Of a stretch of DNA of 28,648 bases, positions 14,597 to 22,759 are shown piece by piece. Every line of letters starts with the position of its first letter. Position 1 is the first letter of the stretch. This DNA is from Bacteroidales bacterium M8 (GTDB taxonomy: Bacteria; Bacteroidota; Bacteroidia; Bacteroidales; Muribaculaceae). Below the pieces are notes generated by a model that was not told the origin of the DNA, made no database searches, and was given only the letters and a program-made list of their open reading frames with translations. Location: NCBI GenBank assembly GCA_001689495.1, contig LUJS01000045.1, positions 19,417 to 48,064 on the forward strand. The letters run 5' to 3'. A program made the position numbers and the translations under genes.

Positions 14597-16368
14597 GCGG
14601 GGGTGAGGAGGAGGAGGGTGATGCGGGGATGAAGGGTGGCGAGGGCATTGAGGCAGCGCTGCCTCAGGGCGGGGATGAACAGGGCGAGATCGGCGGGGGC
14701 GAGGCGATCCCAGAGCTCGGAGGCCATGTTGAGGCCCTCGATCACGGACATTGCCTCGGCCGAGCAGCCGGCCTCGCGGGCCAGCCCGGACAGAAACCCG
14801 CGGTCCATGGTCACATTGTGGCTGTGCGTGTCGAGGTTTCCGGCGGCCAGCTTGACTGCCTTGCCTATCATCATGCTCACTGTCAGCGACCCGACGCCAA
14901 GACCGGCGGCAAGCCTGACGGCATCGCCCACTGCGTTGCCATAGTGTATGAAGGCCTGCGGGGGCAGGTCGGGGTATAGGGCCTTGACGGCCCTCTCGCT
15001 GCGGGCGCCAGAGTTGAGCACTATTCGCTCTGCGCCCATGGCCACGGCCACCTCCATCTCGCGCCGCATGGCTTCGACAAATGCCTCGTGCGAGAAGGGG
15101 GACACCACGCCCGAGGTACCTATGATGGATATGCCCCCCGATATGCCTATGCGTGGATTGAATGTCTTTTCGGTCAGTTCGGCGCCTCCGGGCACCGAGA
15201 CCGTTATCTGCACGCCGCCAGCGGGGTACAGGCGGCGCGCCTCGCGCGTCATCATGGCCCGCGGCACCGGATTTATGGCCGGCTCGCCGGGGTCTATCCC
15301 CACCCCCGGCAGGGTCACGGTGCCGACGCCTTCGCCCCCGGCAAACGTCACCTCATCGCCGTCGGTCAGTCGGACCGTGCAGACTATCCTCGCCCCGCGG
15401 GTCACGTCGGGGTCGTCGCTGTGGTCCTTGACGACGACGGCCCGGGCCGAGCCGTCAGACAAGACACTCACGCTCTCGACAGGCATCTCCATCCACTCGC
15501 CGTCGGGCAACTCGAACTCCACCGTGTCGGGCAGATTGCCCGTCAGCAGGGCCTGAAGCGCACCTTTGGCGGCCGCCGTGGCACAGGCTCCGGTGGTGAA
15601 ACCGCTGCGGAGGTCAAAAAATCCGGGCACAAGCCTCTCGATGGCCCTGCGCAGGCCGTGGCGCCCCGTGACGGTGACGAATCCCTCGGGCATCTCGGGG
15701 CGGCATACGGCAAAGACCCTGATGCCCAGCGCCAGCGCGGCTTCGACCTTGGCCTCGAATCCGCCGCTCTCGCCGCTCTCCTTGGTTATTATGGCCTCGG
15801 GAGCTATGCGCCTCAGCACCTCATCCTCGGGCACCGATGGGTCATAATATAGCAACCGGTTCTCCTCCACCCCCTGCGCGAGCGCCAGCCGCCGCGACGA
15901 CGGACGGTCAAGTATCCTGAAACGGCACCCGGGCCGTTCCTGCCAGAAGGGCCTGAGCCGCGCTATGGTCTTGACCCCCGACAGCACCAGCAGCCGCTCG
16001 ACGCCCGACTGCTCGAGCCGGTCGAGGGCATCGTCCCAGTCGCGGCACCACTCTATGTCGGGGCGGCGGGGCGGATACACCCGCTCGAGCCTTATCACCG
16101 GAATCCCCGTCATCGACGAGGCTCGCGCCACCTCGGCATGCAGGGCCGTGGCAAACGGATGGGCGGCATCGACAATGCCCCTTATCCCCTCGTGGCGGCA
16201 CAGGTCGGCCATCGCCTCGGCATCCATTCCCCCCGACAGCACCGTGCCGTTGGCGGTCTCTATCTGCCCGGCGGCATCGAGTGTCGAGTAATAGAATCTC
16301 TTTCCCGCCTTCTCGGCCACCTCGGCGGCAAGACGCCCCTCGGTGGTGCCTCCGAATATCAGTATCAT
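14578..16368 (-). CDS. cbiJ-cbiD: Precorrin-6A reductase / cobalt-precorrin-5B C1-methyltransferase fusion
   Basis: A 596-residue two-domain protein of cobalamin ring synthesis. Residues 1 to about 250 are CbiJ/CobK, the NAD(P)H-dependent reductase of (cobalt-)precorrin-6A: FGGTTEGR (5-12), VDAAHPFA (66-73), LVLSGVKTIARL and ITKESGESGGFEAK. From about residue 254 follows CbiD, which methylates C1 after ring contraction: RSGFTTGACATAAAKGAL, DPDVTRGARI, GEPAINPVPR, GISGGISIIGTSG and GNLDTHSHNV. Its start overlaps the upstream adenosyltransferase stop by ATGA (16365-16368). The C-terminal residues and stop codon come from the REP repeat at 14576-14596, so the natural tail was probably altered. 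The fusion suggests an anaerobic-type cobalt-precorrin pathway. Confidence 0.93.
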   Translation of the reverse strand: MILIFGGTTEGRLAAEVAEKAGKRFYYSTLDAAGQIETANGTVLSGGMDAEAMADLCRHEGIRGIVDAAHPFATALHAEVARASSMTGIPVIRLERVYPPRRPDIEWCRDWDDALDRLEQSGVERLLVLSGVKTIARLRPFWQERPGCRFRILDRPSSRRLALAQGVEENRLLYYDPSVPEDEVLRRIAPEAIITKESGESGGFEAKVEAALALGIRVFAVCRPEMPEGFVTVTGRHGLRRAIERLVPGFFDLRSGFTTGACATAAAKGALQALLTGNLPDTVEFELPDGEWMEMPVESVSVLSDGSARAVVVKDHSDDPDVTRGARIVCTVRLTDGDEVTFAGGEGVGTVTLPGVGIDPGEPAINPVPRAMMTREARRLYPAGGVQITVSVPGGAELTEKTFNPRIGISGGISIIGTSGVVSPFSHEAFVEAMRREMEVAVAMGAERIVLNSGARSERAVKALYPDLPPQAFIHYGNAVGDAVRLAAGLGVGSLTVSMMIGKAVKLAAGNLDTHSHNVTMDRGFLSGLAREAGCSAEAMSVIEGLNMASELWDRLAPADLALFIPALRQRCLNALATLHPRITLLLLTPAGSVAP

Positions 16369-16937
16369 TTCGAGCGACGTTTATATACAAACTCGCGCCA
16401 GCGCTCCTCGGGCAGTCCGGCGGCCGCAAGCTCGGCCCGCGCCATCATGAAAAACAGGTCTGACAGGCGGTTGATGTATGTCAGCACCTCCCTCTCGACA
16501 GGGTCCTTGTCGTTGAGCGCCCACAGACACCTCTCGGCCCGCCGGGCCGCCACCCGCGCCTGATGCATGAACGCCGACACCTGCGTGTCCCCGGGGAGCA
16601 TGAAATACTCGGCCGGGCCGCACTCGTATGCCATCGTGTCCAGCCACTGCTCCACCCTTGCCGTCATGTCGGCGGGCAGGGGGTTGGGATTGTCGGCAAG
16701 GCGGACCGAGGGGGTGGCCACGCGGCTCATCACGGTCATCAGGTTCATCTGCACCTCGCGCAGCCACGGCTGGCGGGGCGAGTCGGCGGGGAGCATCGAG
16801 CGCACTATCCCTATGGCCACGTTCAGCTCGTCGAGCGTGCCGTTGGCCTCGATGCGCGCATCGGTCTTGGGCACGCGGTCGCCGCCGTGTATTCCGGTGG
16901 TGCCGGCGTCGCCGGTGCGTGTATATATCCTTTTCAT
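16365..16937 (-). CDS. PduO-type ATP:cob(I)alamin adenosyltransferase
   Basis: A 190-residue enzyme that transfers the adenosyl group of ATP to cob(I)alamin or a corrinoid precursor, making the Co-C bond of coenzyme B12. PduO features: YTRTGDAGTTGIHGG at residues 5-19 (ATP binding), ANGTLDELNVAIG, LPGDTQVSAFMHQARVAARRAER, and YINRLSDLFFMMAR near the end. Length is normal. It is not related to the CobA/BtuR adenosyltransferases, although it fills the same step. It overlaps cbiA and cbiJ-cbiD by 4 bases each. Confidence 0.92.
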   Translation of the reverse strand: MKRIYTRTGDAGTTGIHGGDRVPKTDARIEANGTLDELNVAIGIVRSMLPADSPRQPWLREVQMNLMTVMSRVATPSVRLADNPNPLPADMTARVEQWLDTMAYECGPAEYFMLPGDTQVSAFMHQARVAARRAERCLWALNDKDPVEREVLTYINRLSDLFFMMARAELAAAGLPEERWREFVYKRRSK

Positions 16938-18235
16938 TTCCAGAGATCAAGTATATCGGCCTCGCCCCAATACAGGTGGGTATAGCCGGCAAATGTGTTC
17001 TTGTGTCTATACAGCGGTGTCACGACGGCACACCCGCGGGCGTCGGACTGAGTCGCCACCGAGGGGAGCGCGTCGGGGTTGACCGTGTGCGAGTAGTGGA
17101 ACTCGTGCCCCCTCAGCGTCATCCCCGGCATCGTCACCGTGCGGTATCCCAGAGTGAGGCGGGCACCCTCCATCGTGGCCTCGGTCGGCAGCAGCCCGGC
17201 CATCCGCGCCCCGTCGATCGAGCGTCCCAGATAAATGAGTCCCCCGCATTCGGCCAGTATCCGGCCCCCGCTCTCGCCAAACTCGCGTATGGCATCGCGC
17301 ATGGCCACATTGGCCTCGAGCTCGCGGGCATGAAGCTCGGGGTATCCCCCCGGCAGATATATCATGTCGGCACCCTCGGGCAGCCGGTCGGAGTGTATCG
17401 GCGAGAAATACTCTATCCTCGCTCCGCGTCTGCGCAGGGCATCGAGATTGGCGGGATAGATGAAACTGAAAGCCTCGTCGCGAGCCACGGCCACGGTCAG
17501 CGTCGCGTCGCCGACACCGTCGGACAATGCCTCGTCGGCCACGGGCCTCTCCATGCGGCACAGCTCTGTCAGGCGGTCCATGTCTACCCCCTCGGCCACC
17601 GCCTCGGCAGCCTCGGCGACAAAACGCTCCATCTCTTCGCGCCCGGTCAGGGTCAGTCCGAGGTGGCGCGACGGCGTCTGCAAGCCCTGACGCCTGCCTA
17701 TGAAACCGAGGCACTCCACACCCGCGGCGCGCGCCGCACCCGCAAGCATGTCGCGGTGACGCGCCGAGGCCGCGCGGTTGAATATCACCCCCGCCACCTT
17801 GACATCGGGGCTGAAAGTCTTGAATCCGTGAATCAGCGCTCCCGCCGAAAAAGCCATCGACGAGGCATCGACGACAAGAATCACCGGCAATCCGAGCGTG
17901 CGCGCCACATCGGCCGCACTCCCCTCCATGCCGTCATATCCGTCAAACAGCCCCATGGCCCCCTCGACCACCGCCACGTCGCAGTCGGCCGACCGGCGTG
18001 CAAACATATCCGCCACATGCCGTCGCGAGCCCATGAACAGGTCAAGATTCACCGACTCCCTGCCGCGGCAGGCCTGCGCATGAAACTGCGTGTCGATATA
18101 ATCGGGTCCGCACTTAAACGGCCCCACACGCACCCCGCTGTCAGCCAGAGCCCTCATCAGCCCCAGCGAAACCAGCGTCTTGCCCGCCCCCGACCTCGGG
18201 GCCCCTATGACAAAAGCAGAAAAACCTCGCGACAT
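16934..18235 (-). CDS. cbiA: Cobyrinic acid a,c-diamide synthase
   Basis: A 433-residue glutamine- and ATP-dependent amidase that amidates the a and c side chains of the corrin ring. The N-terminal P-loop synthetase domain carries GAPRSGAGKT (11-20), KCGPDYIDT and VVEGAMGLFDGYDG. The C-terminal type I glutamine amidotransferase domain has YLPGGYPELHA and the nucleophile Cys330 in AECGGLIYLG. Length is slightly under the usual 450-460. It resumes the cobalamin operon 16 bases after the toxin gene, and its stop overlaps the adenosyltransferase start by 4 bases. Confidence 0.95.
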   Translation of the reverse strand: MSRGFSAFVIGAPRSGAGKTLVSLGLMRALADSGVRVGPFKCGPDYIDTQFHAQACRGRESVNLDLFMGSRRHVADMFARRSADCDVAVVEGAMGLFDGYDGMEGSAADVARTLGLPVILVVDASSMAFSAGALIHGFKTFSPDVKVAGVIFNRAASARHRDMLAGAARAAGVECLGFIGRRQGLQTPSRHLGLTLTGREEMERFVAEAAEAVAEGVDMDRLTELCRMERPVADEALSDGVGDATLTVAVARDEAFSFIYPANLDALRRRGARIEYFSPIHSDRLPEGADMIYLPGGYPELHARELEANVAMRDAIREFGESGGRILAECGGLIYLGRSIDGARMAGLLPTEATMEGARLTLGYRTVTMPGMTLRGHEFHYSHTVNPDALPSVATQSDARGCAVVTPLYRHKNTFAGYTHLYWGEADILDLWK

Positions 18236-18251
18236 AACAGACTTTATACCC

Positions 18252-18899
18252 TTATTTATTGAGTTTCAATGCCGATATTATTCTCGCCTCGATTTCTTTG
18301 GGCGATATATCATAAACAGGCTGGAGTTCTTTAAAATTCTTATCAGAGATAAAACGATCGGAACATGTGATCATAGCCTGCAGATTTTTGGATTTGAGTC
18401 TATGACCCGAATACCTGAGGGCAATATCCATCATTTCATTTATATCCTCACCTGCCTCAAGCAGTGAGTATATGTCATAGTAATCACGAAACTTGCTCCT
18501 GCGCATCAATACCTCCATCTTCATGGCGCCAATGGAGGTCAAGTCAGCAAGTCTCAAATTGTTTAGATATGGAACTTCATTCTTAAACAGAGAGTGATTC
18601 GGATTTGCATAAAATGAAATCTTGACACCGCTTACAATGAATTCCACATGGTCAAGCCCGAGTATGTCAACATTCTCCACTTGGCCTATAGACTCAAGTT
18701 CTTTTTTTATTGTGGGCCAATCAACCTCTCTTTTCTCATTTCTTGTCTTTCTCCATGACATAAAATCAAGATCCTCACTGAGTAGTGTACCAAGCTGCAA
18801 GGATAGAGCCGTTCCACCGACAAGCACATAAGGCCTGATACATTCAAGTCGTGTTATCTTATCAAAAATCAGCGAAGTATGCCGAGCAAGACCTTTCAT
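18252..18899 (-). CDS. AbiEii-like nucleotidyltransferase toxin
   Basis: A 215-residue protein of the AbiEii/AbiGii (DUF1814) family. The nucleotidyltransferase core is visible: VGGTALSLQLG (27-37) and SEDLDF (41-46) with paired acids, then a region with KMEVLMRRSKFRDYYDIYSLL typical of the family. AbiEii-type proteins are toxins of type IV toxin-antitoxin and phage-defence systems; related enzymes modify tRNA with nucleotides. The stretch is clearly more AT-rich than the cobalamin genes around it, a sign of transfer. The partner gene lies 22 bases upstream, and cbiA follows after 16 bases. Confidence 0.8.
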   Translation of the reverse strand: MKGLARHTSLIFDKITRLECIRPYVLVGGTALSLQLGTLLSEDLDFMSWRKTRNEKREVDWPTIKKELESIGQVENVDILGLDHVEFIVSGVKISFYANPNHSLFKNEVPYLNNLRLADLTSIGAMKMEVLMRRSKFRDYYDIYSLLEAGEDINEMMDIALRYSGHRLKSKNLQAMITCSDRFISDKNFKELQPVYDISPKEIEARIISALKLNK

Positions 18900-18921
18900 A
18901 ATAAAAAATTAAAAATGGCTA

Positions 18922-19272
18922 CTACAATCTATTGAAATATCTGGTCTGTAGGGATTTCAGATAGGCGTCAGGTTTTTTTGCATCAAAATAATACCACGCA
19001 AAAAAACGGTTTAGCGTATATAGGTAATCCCCTTCCGGGACCAGTATGTCCCGCCATGCCTTCTTTATTTTTCTATATGAAAAAAGGCTGAACAACTGCT
19101 TTATTTCAGGCAAGTCAAGATAGCGCATGGTCAGAGCTATGAGTTGGTTATCATCAATCGTTGCAAGACTGACAGATTCCGGCTCATACGACCAAAAAGC
19201 GTGTTCCTCCTTGAGTTGATTTAGAAGACCCTGCTTTATGGCAACCGCTTTTTCTTTATTCCTGATAATCAT
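18922..19272 (-). CDS. Probable antitoxin partner of the AbiEii-like toxin
   Basis: A 116-residue protein starting MIIRNKEKAVAIK. It contains HAFWSYEPESV, an acidic-hydrophobic middle (IDDNQLIALTMRYLDLPEIKQLFSLF) and an aromatic C-terminus. This resembles short DUF6922-type proteins often found before AbiEii genes in Bacteroidales, which are assumed to be antitoxins; I recognise the pattern but cannot confirm the family. The frame continues upstream to 19392, but that part is Pro/Ser-rich and runs into cbiB, so the ATG at 19272 next to a promoter-like box is preferred. AT-rich like the toxin, with 22 bases between them. Confidence 0.6.
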   Translation of the reverse strand: MIIRNKEKAVAIKQGLLNQLKEEHAFWSYEPESVSLATIDDNQLIALTMRYLDLPEIKQLFSLFSYRKIKKAWRDILVPEGDYLYTLNRFFAWYYFDAKKPDAYLKSLQTRYFNRL

Positions 19273-19276
19273 AATG

Positions 19277-19284
19277 CAAAAATA
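19277..19284 (-). promoter_or_regulatory. Possible internal promoter of the toxin-antitoxin pair
   Basis: The minus strand reads TATTTTTG, a full TAnnTTTG match, ending only 4 bases before the antitoxin ATG. There is no good TTTG at 19-20 bases upstream. If used, transcription would begin at or next to the start codon, giving a leaderless mRNA. Confidence 0.35.
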
Positions 19285-19354
19285 GCAAATTTCCACCATA
19301 CCCCGCCAACCTTTCACAACATTTATGTTAAGGCAGGACGGGGGAGGATGGGTG

Positions 19355-20296
19355 CTATATGGCCGTCGTGAGGACGGCGGTTGCGACGACAAGCAGCATC
19401 ATCGCGGCTTCGGCGCGGCGGTTGAGGGTGATGGCCGTGTGCATGTCGGCCGTGGTGAGGGGGCGGGGGTTGTCGCCGATATAGGGTTTGTAGAAACTTT
19501 CGCCGAAATAGTCGTGCGGGCCGCCAAACCGGCAGTCAAGCACTCCGGCCAGCGCGGCCTCGGGCCATCCCGAGTTGGGGCTGGCGTGTTCGGGGCCGTA
19601 GCGCAGCACAAAGCGCAGCAGGCCGGGACGCCCGACGACGAGTATCATCAACAGTGCGGTGAGTCGCGCCGGGATATAGTTGGCCACGTCGTCAATGCGG
19701 GCCGCCCAGCGCCCGAACTTCAGGTAGCGCTCGGTGTGATAGCCTATCATAGAGTCGAGGGTGTTTACCATCTTGTATGCCAGCATTCCGGGCACTCCGA
19801 ACAGCATGTAGTAGAACAGCGGGGCTATGACTCCGTCCGAGAGGTTTTCGGCCAATGTCTCGAGGGCGGCGGTGCGCACCTCGCGGTCTGACAGGGCGGC
19901 GGTGTCGCGACCAACGATGCGACCGACCTGACGGCGCCCCTCGTCGAGCGATCGGTCGGCGGCCTCGAAGACCATGCGCACCTCGCGGGCCAATGTAGTC
20001 CCGGCAAGACAGTAGAACACGACGACGGTCTTGAACGCTATCTCCGTGACGGGCCACGGCGACAATATCCGCACCGCGCCCCATGCCACGGCGGCAGTGA
20101 GGGCGATGAGGCCGACGGCCGTCACGGCCCCCTTGAGCACCCGGTGCGGAGGATGATTCAACGCATGCTCGCACGCGCTGATGGCGCGTCCAAACCACAC
20201 CACGGGATGCGGCAGGCGCTCGGGGTCGCCCAGCAAGAGGTCGAGCAGCCATCCCAGCACGAGGGGCAGTATCACGAGCGCGAGAGTGTCAGCCAT
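19355..20296 (-). CDS. cbiB: Adenosylcobinamide-phosphate synthase (membrane protein)
   Basis: A 313-residue integral membrane protein that joins aminopropanol or its phosphate to adenosylcobyric acid. It begins MADTLALVILPLVLGWLLDLLLGDPERLPHP, the family N-terminus with LLLGDP, and carries several hydrophobic spans, TLAENLSDGVIAPLFYYMLFG, NTLDSMIGY and the C-terminal HASPNSGWPEAALAG. The frame stays open to 20482 but that part lies over cobD and is not CbiB-like, so the Met at 20296 is chosen; this leaves a 25-base overlap with cobD. A toxin-antitoxin pair follows after 82 bases, interrupting the path to cbiA. Confidence 0.93.
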   Translation of the reverse strand: MADTLALVILPLVLGWLLDLLLGDPERLPHPVVWFGRAISACEHALNHPPHRVLKGAVTAVGLIALTAAVAWGAVRILSPWPVTEIAFKTVVVFYCLAGTTLAREVRMVFEAADRSLDEGRRQVGRIVGRDTAALSDREVRTAALETLAENLSDGVIAPLFYYMLFGVPGMLAYKMVNTLDSMIGYHTERYLKFGRWAARIDDVANYIPARLTALLMILVVGRPGLLRFVLRYGPEHASPNSGWPEAALAGVLDCRFGGPHDYFGESFYKPYIGDNPRPLTTADMHTAITLNRRAEAAMMLLVVATAVLTTAI

Positions 20297-21276
20297 TTCC
20301 TTACAGCATTCATCAGACGTGTGTTCGACTCGGCATCCTGCACTGCCACCCGAAAGTGTGACGGCGTGAGCCCCGTGAAGTTGGATGCATCGCGTATCAG
20401 CATGTTCTCGTTCTCCATCAGCCAGTCCTTCAGGTCGGCGGCAACGAGTCCGTCGGGCAGGCGGCACAGCACGAAGTTGCACTCGGTGTCGGTGGTTTCT
20501 ATTCCGGCCTCACTGAACTGTCCGGCCATGGCGCGGGCCATGGCGTTGAGGCGGCGGGCGTCGATCTTGTAATCATCCTTATGGTCGAGCAGCCATAGGC
20601 CCCCCTCGATGGCGAGGGAGTTGACGCTCCACGGCATGCGCATGGTGCGTATCTTCCTTATCAATCTGGCGGCCCCAACGGCATATCCCACCCTGAGTCC
20701 GGGCACCGAAAAGCGTTTGGTCAGCGAATTGAGCAATATCACGTTGCCGGCCCTGATGGCATCGGTGTTCGACATGACGTGGCGGGTGGTATAGGGGGCG
20801 TAGGCCTGATCTATGACATAGATGGAATGTGGATGGCGCCTTATAGTGGCCATGAGGTCTGTCTTGGACAAGACCTGTCCGGTGGGGTTGTTGGGGTTGC
20901 ATATCCATATCATCTCGCCGCCGTCGGTCTCCTCGAGGGTGCGGGCATGTCTTATCACGTGGCCGTGCAGGCGGCAGGCATCCTCATATTCCCTGAACGT
21001 CGGGCCCACTATCACCGATCCTGCTCCGCGCCATGCCATGGCTATGAGATAGATGGCCTCGGTGGCCCCGGCCGTGACTTCGACCGAGCTCTCGCGCCCG
21101 AGCCTGCGGGCAAGCACGCGCGCCGAGGGGTCGGGATAGGCCGATGCCAGCCCCACCATCCCGGCAAGGTGTGCCATCAGTCCCGAGTGGTCTGCGTCGC
21201 TGACTATATTGGAGCTGAAGTTGACAGGCTTTTGGCCCGGATAACGGTATAGGTCGTCGCCGTGTCCGTCAATCAT
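20272..21276 (-). CDS. cobD: Threonine-phosphate decarboxylase / class I-II aminotransferase
   Basis: A 334-residue PLP enzyme. In this operon it most likely decarboxylates L-threonine-O-3-phosphate to (R)-1-amino-2-propanol phosphate, the substrate of the adjacent cbiB product. Aminotransferase-fold marks are GATEAIYL (70-77), CNPNNPTGQVLSK (126-138), DQAYAPY and the PLP Lys187 in LNSLTKRFSVPGLRVGY. It resembles histidinol-phosphate aminotransferases, so the specific function rests on context. Overlaps cbiP by 8 bases and cbiB by 25. Confidence 0.88.
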   Translation of the reverse strand: MIDGHGDDLYRYPGQKPVNFSSNIVSDADHSGLMAHLAGMVGLASAYPDPSARVLARRLGRESSVEVTAGATEAIYLIAMAWRGAGSVIVGPTFREYEDACRLHGHVIRHARTLEETDGGEMIWICNPNNPTGQVLSKTDLMATIRRHPHSIYVIDQAYAPYTTRHVMSNTDAIRAGNVILLNSLTKRFSVPGLRVGYAVGAARLIRKIRTMRMPWSVNSLAIEGGLWLLDHKDDYKIDARRLNAMARAMAGQFSEAGIETTDTECNFVLCRLPDGLVAADLKDWLMENENMLIRDASNFTGLTPSHFRVAVQDAESNTRLMNAVRKWLTLSRS

Positions 21277-22759
21277 TGTCTGTAGATATTATTTCGTATA
21301 TTTTACTGATGTCGAGATGCTGCCGCAGCATGTCGGCCAGACGGTCGAACTCGCGCTCTCTCAGGGCCTTCGGGTCGTAGTCGGCCGGTGCGGCACCGCG
21401 CAGGTGCGGCCCTATCAGAGAGCGCATGGCCGCGGGGTTGTCATACATGCCGTGAATGTACGTGCCGGTGCACAATGCGTCGGCGCGACATCCGTCGGGG
21501 GTCCCGTCGGGCAATATGGCAAAGGGCTCACCCCCCTCGACCACGGTGCGACCCATGTGTATCTCGTATCCCTCGGCCCCGGAGCCGTCGGGCAGAGTGA
21601 CGGCGACACGGCGCGTCACCTTGTCGGACGACAGCACCGTGCGCACGGGCAGCAGTCCCAGTCCGGGGGCCGAGCCTGGTTCTCCCTCGATGCCGTCGGG
21701 GTCGGCGACCTCGATACCCATCATCTGGTATCCGCCGCAGATGCCCGCCACGCTGCATCCGCGGGCGCGGGCGTCGGCTATGACGCGGTCGAGTCCGCGC
21801 TCGCGCAGCCATGCGAGGTCCGAGAGGGTCGATTTGCTGCCGGGGAGCATGATGATGTCGGCCCTGCCCAAAGCATCGGGGTCGTCTGTATAGTAGAGGC
21901 GCACCTGCGGATGGCGCTCGAGTATGTCGAAGTCGGTGAAGTTGGATATGTAGGGGAGCCTGACCACGGCCACGTTGACCAGCGCGGGGTCGTCGGCGGG
22001 GGTGGTGTTCTTGGCCGACAGGGCCACGGAGTCCTCCTCGTCGATATGTATCGAGGTGTCGTATGGCACCACGCCGAGCACCGGCACGCCACAGACCTCC
22101 TCCATCATGCGGCGTCCCTGTTCGAACAGGCGCATGTCGCCGCGGAATTTGTTTACGATTATCCCCTTGATGAGCCGGCGATCTTCGGGACGCTGCAGCA
22201 TTATCGACCCGTAGGCCGAGGCAAAGACGCCGCCACGGTCTATGTCGGCAACCAGTATCACCGCCGCGCCGGCGTGGCGCGCCATGGGCATGTTGACCAG
22301 ATCGGAGTCCCTGAGGTTTATCTCGGCTATGCTGCCGGCCCCCTCCATCACAATGGGATTGTATCGGGCGGCGAGGCGGTCGAAGGCGGCACACACCTCG
22401 GCGCGCAACTCCTCGCGCCCCTCGCGTCGGAAGTATTCGTAGGCATTGCGGTTGCCTATGGGCTTGCCGTTGAGCACTACCTGCGAGGTGTGCGTGCCCG
22501 AGGGCTTGAGCAGCAGCGGATTCATGTCGGTCGAGCAGGGTATCCCCGCGGCCTCGGCCTGTACGGCCTGCGCGCGTCCTATCTCGAATCCGTCGGGCGT
22601 GGCATAGGAGTTCAGGGCCATGTTCTGGGCCTTGAACGGTGCGGGGCTGAGTCCGTCCTGCCTGAATATGCGGCACAGTCCGGCGGCTATGAGACTCTTG
22701 CCGACATCGCTGCCGGTGCCTCCCAGCATCAGCGGACGCAGTTGTCTGTCACGGCTCAT
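21269..22759 (-). CDS. cbiP: Cobyric acid synthase
   Basis: A 496-residue glutamine- and ATP-dependent amidase that amidates side chains b, d, e and g of adenosylcobyrinic acid a,c-diamide. The synthetase half has the P-loop GTGSDVGKS (14-22), PFKAQNMALNSY (41-52), VMEGAGSIAEINLR and VADIDRGGVFAS. The amidotransferase half has LPGSKSTLSDL and the nucleophile Cys341 in GICGGYQMMG. Length is normal. Four-base overlap with cbiG-cbiF and 8-base overlap with cobD. Confidence 0.96.
   Translation of the reverse strand: MSRDRQLRPLMLGGTGSDVGKSLIAAGLCRIFRQDGLSPAPFKAQNMALNSYATPDGFEIGRAQAVQAEAAGIPCSTDMNPLLLKPSGTHTSQVVLNGKPIGNRNAYEYFRREGREELRAEVCAAFDRLAARYNPIVMEGAGSIAEINLRDSDLVNMPMARHAGAAVILVADIDRGGVFASAYGSIMLQRPEDRRLIKGIIVNKFRGDMRLFEQGRRMMEEVCGVPVLGVVPYDTSIHIDEEDSVALSAKNTTPADDPALVNVAVVRLPYISNFTDFDILERHPQVRLYYTDDPDALGRADIIMLPGSKSTLSDLAWLRERGLDRVIADARARGCSVAGICGGYQMMGIEVADPDGIEGEPGSAPGLGLLPVRTVLSSDKVTRRVAVTLPDGSGAEGYEIHMGRTVVEGGEPFAILPDGTPDGCRADALCTGTYIHGMYDNPAAMRSLIGPHLRGAAPADYDPKALREREFDRLADMLRQHLDISKIYEIISTDND

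Noticed and set aside
20297..20482. N-terminal extension of cbiB
   Set aside because: It overlaps cobD, is Arg/Gly/Ala-rich and precedes the typical CbiB start at the membrane segment.
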